Position numbers and translations under genes: made by a program | The notes under the pieces: generated by a model | Seen by the model: the letters and a program-made list of their open reading frames with translations, nothing else | What the model was told of the DNA's origin: nothing | Databases searched by the model: none | Part shown: positions 21,582 through 26,271 of the stretch, piece by piece | Layout of the letters: every line of letters begins with the position of its first letter | How positions within the stretch are numbered: position 1 is the first letter of the stretch | Origin: a virus | Strand: one strand, 5' to 3' | Length of the DNA: 26,271 nt | IMG/VR virus record: IMGVR_UViG_3300032282_000149 | Span: 1-26,271 of that record

Positions 21582-24076
21582 GCCACTATTATTAAATCTT
21601 GAACATTTGATGTATATGTAAATGGTGTGGAAACTGTCAATAGGGTATTACTGTAAATGGCATTAACCGTTCTAATTTCAGAGTTAACCGCAATCTGTGA
21701 ACCAACAGTAATGATTCCAGTAACCACATTAAACAATGTGCCTGTTCCCATCACATACATACTGCCGTTTGTGTTTACAGTACCAGCAACACTATTGCTT
21801 ATAGTTATGCTACTTCTGGAAAGATTGTTTGCGGCCACAACTTCATCAATCTTAAATTCTGCATACTCCACAAAACCAGCTGGATGAATAAGGTTTTTAA
21901 AGACATCTTTAAATTTACCAAATTCGACTTTAGAAGAAAGAACATAGGCATAATCAATATAGAAATTACGACCTTGAATAACTCTTTCTGAAGCAGAAAG
22001 AATAGAATCGGATGTCGTCCAACGACCAGGAAATTCAACATAACTAGGTTCAACTGAAGCATTGGCTCTTGCAGCTCTATTACCACTTCCAGTCAAATCA
22101 ATTTCTGGTGGATATTCATATCCTTGACCAGCATCAACAATACGAATTTTTAAAATTTCACCTGGATTTTTGTCTGCCGTTGCAAATAGATTTTCACCAT
22201 CACCAAGTATTCCTTGGACTGCAATATTAGCATTTGCACCAGATGTAGAAGATACTGTTACAGAAGGAAGTTTATTAAAAGCATAATTGATACCACCAAT
22301 TGGCAACAATTCAAATTTACCAAGTTTTCTATTTGTTTCAGTATAACCAAAATTTACATTGGTTGTCAATGAAGTATTAGAACTAATAGCATTAACCCAA
22401 CTGATTTGGTTGTTAACCATAATCTGGTCACCAATCTCCAATTCTCTTTGAAATAATGTGCCTGTTCCAGTAAGAGTGTTTAATGTTGAAGTAACATTAA
22501 CTGTGCCAGTAAGTCTTGGTGGTTGTAATTGAACTTTAGTAATTGCACCACTTGTAGATACATTAGTTACAGCAGCAGCTGCACCAAAACCAAACGACAT
22601 TGGTTGAGTTAATGTGAATACAAGTTCATCACCAATGGCATAGTTTGTTCCGCCACTATTGATTGTTAATCTACCTAAAGAGCCTGTTGAATAAACGTGC
22701 TCAACTTCTCCACTAGCAGTATATGGTGCAGATTCAGCATCCAAAGTTGGAACAGTAGAAAAAATTGCGTTAGCAAAAAGAATTGCCACATTGGTAATTG
22801 GACCAATACCTGTCAATGGTGCAAATGTAAAAGCGTCAATTAATCTTGTTGCAACATTTTCCGTAACAGCACTTGGAAATCCATAATTTGCATCACTAAT
22901 AGTTTTTGTAGTGTAGTCACCAATCTTATCAGTATTAACAATAAAACTATTAGCTGCATTGGCACCTGAAGTATCAACTCCGTCAATTGCCAAAACTAAT
23001 GAAGCATTTGCAGTTGTACCAACCAAGTTTACATTTGAACCAATTTTAAAACCTGAACCACCAGCAAGAACACGAATTTGATTAATGTAACCAGAGAATA
23101 CTTCTGAAACCAATGCTTCAGCTTGTTTAACAGCATTACCACCAGTAATAACTACGGGGTCACCAACATTATAACTTGCGCCACCATCAATAACATTAAT
23201 AGTTCTTAAAATTGATAATCCTAAAACTTCAATATAAATTAATGTGGAATCATCAGGATCAATAATAGTTAATGTTCCAACTTCACCATCGGCAAATTGA
23301 CCAACCAAAGTTTTTGTATTTACATATAATTCAAATGAACCAACACCATTAACCGTTTTTTGGCCAGTTCTTTCAACAATAGCATATGCATTAGATGTTG
23401 TACCAACAACTTTTCTATTGTTTAATAGTTCATAATTAAAATTATTATAAAGAATTCTTATTTTAGCATTACTACTTGGTGCAGTATTGAATACAAGTTT
23501 GCGGCTTTCTTTACGAATTCTAAAATTAGTTGTCTGAATAACATCATCCACATAAACAACAATTTCAGTAGAATCAACAACTTGTGCTAGTTTGAATATA
23601 GTTGTTGTACCGTTGCCTGTATAGGTGCTGTAAACATCTTGTGAAATACGAAAGGCTTTTTCAATTAACCACTTACCATCTGAAGCTTTAAGAACACTTG
23701 ATTTGGGTTGAATAACTTCCACATCTTCATTGAAAAGAAGTCTGAATAGAAGTTTAAATGATTTTTCATTACCTTTAGCAAGATACAAAGGCAATAAATT
23801 TTTAATTAATAAAGCTTTATCAACAGCAACTGTTTTTGGAACTAAAGAAGCGTAAGTATTAAAAAAGTTATCTTCAAATTGAACAATAGATGAATCAACA
23901 TCAGAAACATACCGCAAATCTTTAGCTTGCGATGTTAAATCATTATTTTTGCCGGTTTGTTTTGTTTCCAAAAATTCATAATATGCTTCCAAAAAAGCAA
24001 TAAAATTAGGATATTCTTCCCGAACAAACTCCGGTACCTGACGATTAATCAGTAAGGAGGTCTTTTGATTGGACAT
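21578..24076 (-). CDS. Baseplate wedge-associated protein in the gp7 position, 832 residues
   Basis: The gene lies between gp6 and gp8 and its ATG overlaps the gp6 stop as TAATG. The N-terminal ~140 residues (FVREEYPNFIAFLEAYYEFL, FEDNFFNTYASLVP, LLPLYLAKGNEKSFKLLFRL, LFNEDVEVIQPKS) form a helical domain known from T4-like phages of aquatic bacteria in this gene position. The rest is beta-rich. It includes FKLAQ..VYVDDVIQTTNF (160-185), four GxGY/GxNY-type repeats (around 291-365, 467-520, 595-622 and 643-675) and two copies of a ~55-residue module (526-579 and 764-822), each with GTGTLF, QIxVNxxI and VNAIxSNT. A conserved FGKFKDVFKNLIHPAGFVEY segment (719-738) is typical. Sequence identity to T4 gp7 is not evident; the wedge role rests on position and family. 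Confidence 0.82.
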   Translation of the reverse strand: MSNQKTSLLINRQVPEFVREEYPNFIAFLEAYYEFLETKQTGKNNDLTSQAKDLRYVSDVDSSIVQFEDNFFNTYASLVPKTVAVDKALLIKNLLPLYLAKGNEKSFKLLFRLLFNEDVEVIQPKSSVLKASDGKWLIEKAFRISQDVYSTYTGNGTTTIFKLAQVVDSTEIVVYVDDVIQTTNFRIRKESRKLVFNTAPSSNAKIRILYNNFNYELLNNRKVVGTTSNAYAIVERTGQKTVNGVGSFELYVNTKTLVGQFADGEVGTLTIIDPDDSTLIYIEVLGLSILRTINVIDGGASYNVGDPVVITGGNAVKQAEALVSEVFSGYINQIRVLAGGSGFKIGSNVNLVGTTANASLVLAIDGVDTSGANAANSFIVNTDKIGDYTTKTISDANYGFPSAVTENVATRLIDAFTFAPLTGIGPITNVAILFANAIFSTVPTLDAESAPYTASGEVEHVYSTGSLGRLTINSGGTNYAIGDELVFTLTQPMSFGFGAAAAVTNVSTSGAITKVQLQPPRLTGTVNVTSTLNTLTGTGTLFQRELEIGDQIMVNNQISWVNAISSNTSLTTNVNFGYTETNRKLGKFELLPIGGINYAFNKLPSVTVSSTSGANANIAVQGILGDGENLFATADKNPGEILKIRIVDAGQGYEYPPEIDLTGSGNRAARANASVEPSYVEFPGRWTTSDSILSASERVIQGRNFYIDYAYVLSSKVEFGKFKDVFKNLIHPAGFVEYAEFKIDEVVAANNLSRSSITISNSVAGTVNTNGSMYVMGTGTLFNVVTGIITVGSQIAVNSEIRTVNAIYSNTLLTVSTPFTYTSNVQDLIIVA

Positions 24077-26139
24077 TATTTGCTAATTTTTTCTAATGTT
24101 GTTGATATGGCAGTTGGATCATCCACATCAATAGTAAGAATTGTATCTCTTGTCGATTGAAGATAACCTTTTTCAATCTCAATTGATAGGCGAATTAATT
24201 CATCATCCGAATCAATTCTTATAAAACGAATATTATTAATAGTAACAATACCATTATTGTAGTCAATTGTTCCAGCATTTGAATTAATAATCTGTCTTTG
24301 TGCTAATGTATCGTAGTAAATTGTTCTAAGTGTGCCTGTTCTACCATCAATAACAGCTACAGCTTCTGCGCCGTAACCACTACCGCCTGTAATTGAAACA
24401 GTAGCACGAGTATAATCTGTACCACGATTTGTGATATTAATTGTTTGAATTCTTCCATTAACAATTACAGCTTCAGCAGTTGCACCAGTTCCATCACCAT
24501 TAATTGTTACTGTTGGAGTTGTTGTGTAGCTTGAACCAGGATTTGTAATTTGAATTTCCGAAACGCCTGTATAAGATTGTGGTGTTTCTTCAAACAACGC
24601 CGTTCTTAATGTTCCTGTTAAATCATATACTGCAAATTGTGTTGATGTTAATTTATTGGTAATTGTACCACGATGCAAAGGAACATTAAATTTAATTTCA
24701 TAACTTACTGATTTATCTAATTGTGGTTGAAATCTTTTTTGAACTCTTGTTGTTGTTCTTACACCAACAACAGCATTAGGATTTACTTGATTAATGTCAG
24801 CCTCAACATCAGAAGCAACATATATTGTTCCAAATTTATTTAAATAAGTGGTATTATAATTTAATATTGCTTGTTTAATAGATTGTTTTAATGCAGTTTC
24901 AGTAGATGTTGTTTTTCTTGGGTCATATTGGACATCATTTTCCAACAACAAATACAAATATTCGGCATCACGAATTTCAGTTTGTACCGAAATAATAGAT
25001 TTTGGATTAATAATTTCCGATACAATTCTAGCTTTCTCTGTTTCAGAAATATAATAATTTGCTTTTGGTTTTAAAGCTACATATACTTTACCATAAACTT
25101 TAGGAATCTCATCTTCTCCACCCCAAACAGAAATTGAATCGACACTTGGGTAATGATTTTTAATATATGATTCATAATCTTTTACTGTAACCAAACGATT
25201 CTGTGTGGCATATTGTGCTTGTGCTGAGAATTTAATATTATCAACAGATTCACGGTCTGAACCACCAGAAGCAGAAATGATTGGAGTAATTGTAAAATTT
25301 GTTTGAGAAACACTTAAAGAATCTGTTAGTGTAGCAGTTGCAATAAAATTATTTGCTTTATTGGCCGCAGTACCATTGGTGACCAAATATCTTACAGATA
25401 CGGTTGCACCATCAGGTAAAGACTTACCTACATCATCGTTACCAAAATAAATTTCATATTTTCCGTTGCGACTTTCTTGTAAGAAATAAACTTCAGATGT
25501 ATTAGAAACATCCAAAACATCAGTAACTTTGCTATAAGTGGAAGTTGCAGTATTGGCAGATTGTGGTGTTACTACAACTTTAATTGTGTTAGTATCAATA
25601 CCTTCATCAGGTAATGTAAAAATTTGTTTTGGATTTGAAGCTGCATTATATCCAAAACTATAAGTAATTAATTGGCCTTCACGAATTTCAAGGTTATCAA
25701 AATAATAACTTGTATTTGATTTGGTAACTGTTGTGTCATCCAAAACAACAAAATTGTAGGACTTATTATCAATTTGATTTGATAAAAAAGCAAATCCTGA
25801 TGGAATAGTTAATGTTGCTGGTGTTGTTGAACCAGATGCAACTTGAAAATCAATAGTTGCAGTTGGTGCAGTAGTTGAATATGGTGTGTAACCCAAAGTC
25901 TTTGCGTGTGAAACGGCAGAATCACGCAACAAAGCGGTATCTAAAAATGACTCATTTGCAACCATGTTAAGGTAATAAGCATTATAGTGGGTGTTGTATG
26001 CCAAGATATCCAACAAAACAGAAAGGCCAGACCCTTCAAAGTCATAGTCTGTAAACTCTGTTTGTTGATTTAAAAAGGTCTTTAAATTCGACTTGATTGT
26101 ATCAAAATCAAGTTCGGTAACTCTTAAACGGTCTGCCAT
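24076..26139 (-). CDS. 6: Baseplate wedge protein gp6
   Basis: gp6 forms the ring-like core of the T4 baseplate wedge and belongs to the J/gp6 family. Diagnostic segments are DFDTIKSNLKTFLNQQTEFT (11-30), FEGSGLSVLLDILAYNTHYN (34-53), YYLNMVANESFLDTALLRDS (55-74), AVSHAKTLGYTPYS (75-88), EIYFGNDDVGKSLPDGATV (229-247) and the central GSDRESVDNIKFSAQAQYAT (293-312), followed by RLVTVKDYESYIKNHYPSV and VYGKVYVALKPK. The first half is strongly conserved. An insertion at 527-597 adds two GxGY-type repeats (EIQITNPGSSYTTTPTVTIN, TINITNRGTDYTRATVSITG). Length is 687 residues, close to the 660 of T4 gp6. The gene follows the gp25-like gene with four bases between. Confidence 0.92.
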   Translation of the reverse strand: MADRLRVTELDFDTIKSNLKTFLNQQTEFTDYDFEGSGLSVLLDILAYNTHYNAYYLNMVANESFLDTALLRDSAVSHAKTLGYTPYSTTAPTATIDFQVASGSTTPATLTIPSGFAFLSNQIDNKSYNFVVLDDTTVTKSNTSYYFDNLEIREGQLITYSFGYNAASNPKQIFTLPDEGIDTNTIKVVVTPQSANTATSTYSKVTDVLDVSNTSEVYFLQESRNGKYEIYFGNDDVGKSLPDGATVSVRYLVTNGTAANKANNFIATATLTDSLSVSQTNFTITPIISASGGSDRESVDNIKFSAQAQYATQNRLVTVKDYESYIKNHYPSVDSISVWGGEDEIPKVYGKVYVALKPKANYYISETEKARIVSEIINPKSIISVQTEIRDAEYLYLLLENDVQYDPRKTTSTETALKQSIKQAILNYNTTYLNKFGTIYVASDVEADINQVNPNAVVGVRTTTRVQKRFQPQLDKSVSYEIKFNVPLHRGTITNKLTSTQFAVYDLTGTLRTALFEETPQSYTGVSEIQITNPGSSYTTTPTVTINGDGTGATAEAVIVNGRIQTINITNRGTDYTRATVSITGGSGYGAEAVAVIDGRTGTLRTIYYDTLAQRQIINSNAGTIDYNNGIVTINNIRFIRIDSDDELIRLSIEIEKGYLQSTRDTILTIDVDDPTAISTTLEKISK
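24349..24561 (-). repeat. GxGY beta-repeat pair inserted in gp6
   Basis: Residues 527-597 of the gp6-like protein encode EIQITNPGSSYTTTPTVTIN, GDGTGATAEAVIVNGRI and TINITNRGTDYTRATVSITG. The unit matches the repeat in the C-terminal part of the DUF4815 protein (NPGSGYETSPT, GTGATI). I know of no counterpart in T4 gp6. Confidence 0.75.
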
Positions 26140-26143
26140 TTTA

Positions 26144-26271
26144 TTATCTAATCCGCTCTAAAAAGAAATTGATTGAAATTGGATTTGGGTTATTAATGAT
26201 AAAAAACTCCAATAGTATTTTATATCCATTATCGTCTGGTGCTGCTGAGGCTATTACTTTTGACACTTTAA
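26144..26271 (-). CDS. 25: Baseplate wedge protein gp25-like, C-terminal part only
   Basis: One minus-strand frame is open from the right edge to TAA at 26146-26144 and gives 41 residues: KVSKVIASAAPDDNGYKILL, then EFFIINNPNPISINFFLERI and R. The pattern DDNGYxxxxxFxIxNNPxPxxxxFFLERIR is the C-terminal strand of gp25/lysozyme-like baseplate wedge proteins of T4-like phages. gp25 joins gp6 and gp53 around the central hub and carries the highly conserved EPR motif, which would lie beyond the window. The order gp25 then gp6 agrees with many T4-like phages of aquatic hosts. The start of the gene is missing. Confidence 0.82.
   Translation of the reverse strand, partial: KVSKVIASAAPDDNGYKILLEFFIINNPNPISINFFLERIR

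Overview
The window is a continuous virion-structure region of a T4-like myovirus (Caudoviricetes). All genes supported here lie on the minus strand, so transcription runs from right to left. The base composition is AT-rich. The gene set (gp25-gp6-gp8-type baseplate wedge genes, a DUF4815 giant protein, MAGxIxADT-type tail fibres, GxGY beta-repeats) resembles T4-like phages from aquatic metagenomes and of marine bacteria. The host cannot be told from this sequence. There are no tRNAs, rRNAs, CRISPR arrays, integrases or replication genes, and no gene-free stretch over 300 bases. Most neighbouring genes overlap or touch.

Right part (26271 to 13827), baseplate: the C-terminal end of a gp25-like wedge protein, then a gp6-like wedge protein, an 832-residue wedge-associated protein in the gp7 position, a clear gp8 homologue enlarged by inserted beta-repeats, a 1980-residue DUF4815 protein and a 76-residue coiled-coil protein.

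Left part (13827 to 1), tail fibre/adhesin array: about 24 small genes in a little under 14 kb. They include fibre-like proteins with an attachment-type N-terminus, glycine-rich adhesins, C1q-like heads, sugar-binding-like fibres, an S74 self-cleaving spike, several tiny acidic proteins that look like fibre-assembly chaperones, and one free-standing GIY-YIG homing endonuclease. The array is built from duplicated cassettes. Two C1q-like heads are each followed by an XkdW-like small protein. Two ~410-residue fibres with nearly unrelated tips are each followed by a ~50-residue protein ending in GNTPEPADE. Two copies of a 112-residue protein each precede a glycine-rich adhesin. A 39-bp perfect repeat covers the end of one small gene family plus the next promoter.

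Regulation: seven sites carry ATAAATA, the core of the T4 late promoter (one site is a tandem pair). Each lies at the end of one gene, often overlapping its TAA stop, and just upstream of the next. They divide the window into transcription units that match the cassette boundaries. Within units, genes are linked by TAATG (eight junctions) or ATGA (three) overlaps, which suggests translational coupling. The best candidate for something new is the overall design: a promoter-punctuated array of several adhesin types, most with a private small partner, apparently diversified by duplication and recombination.
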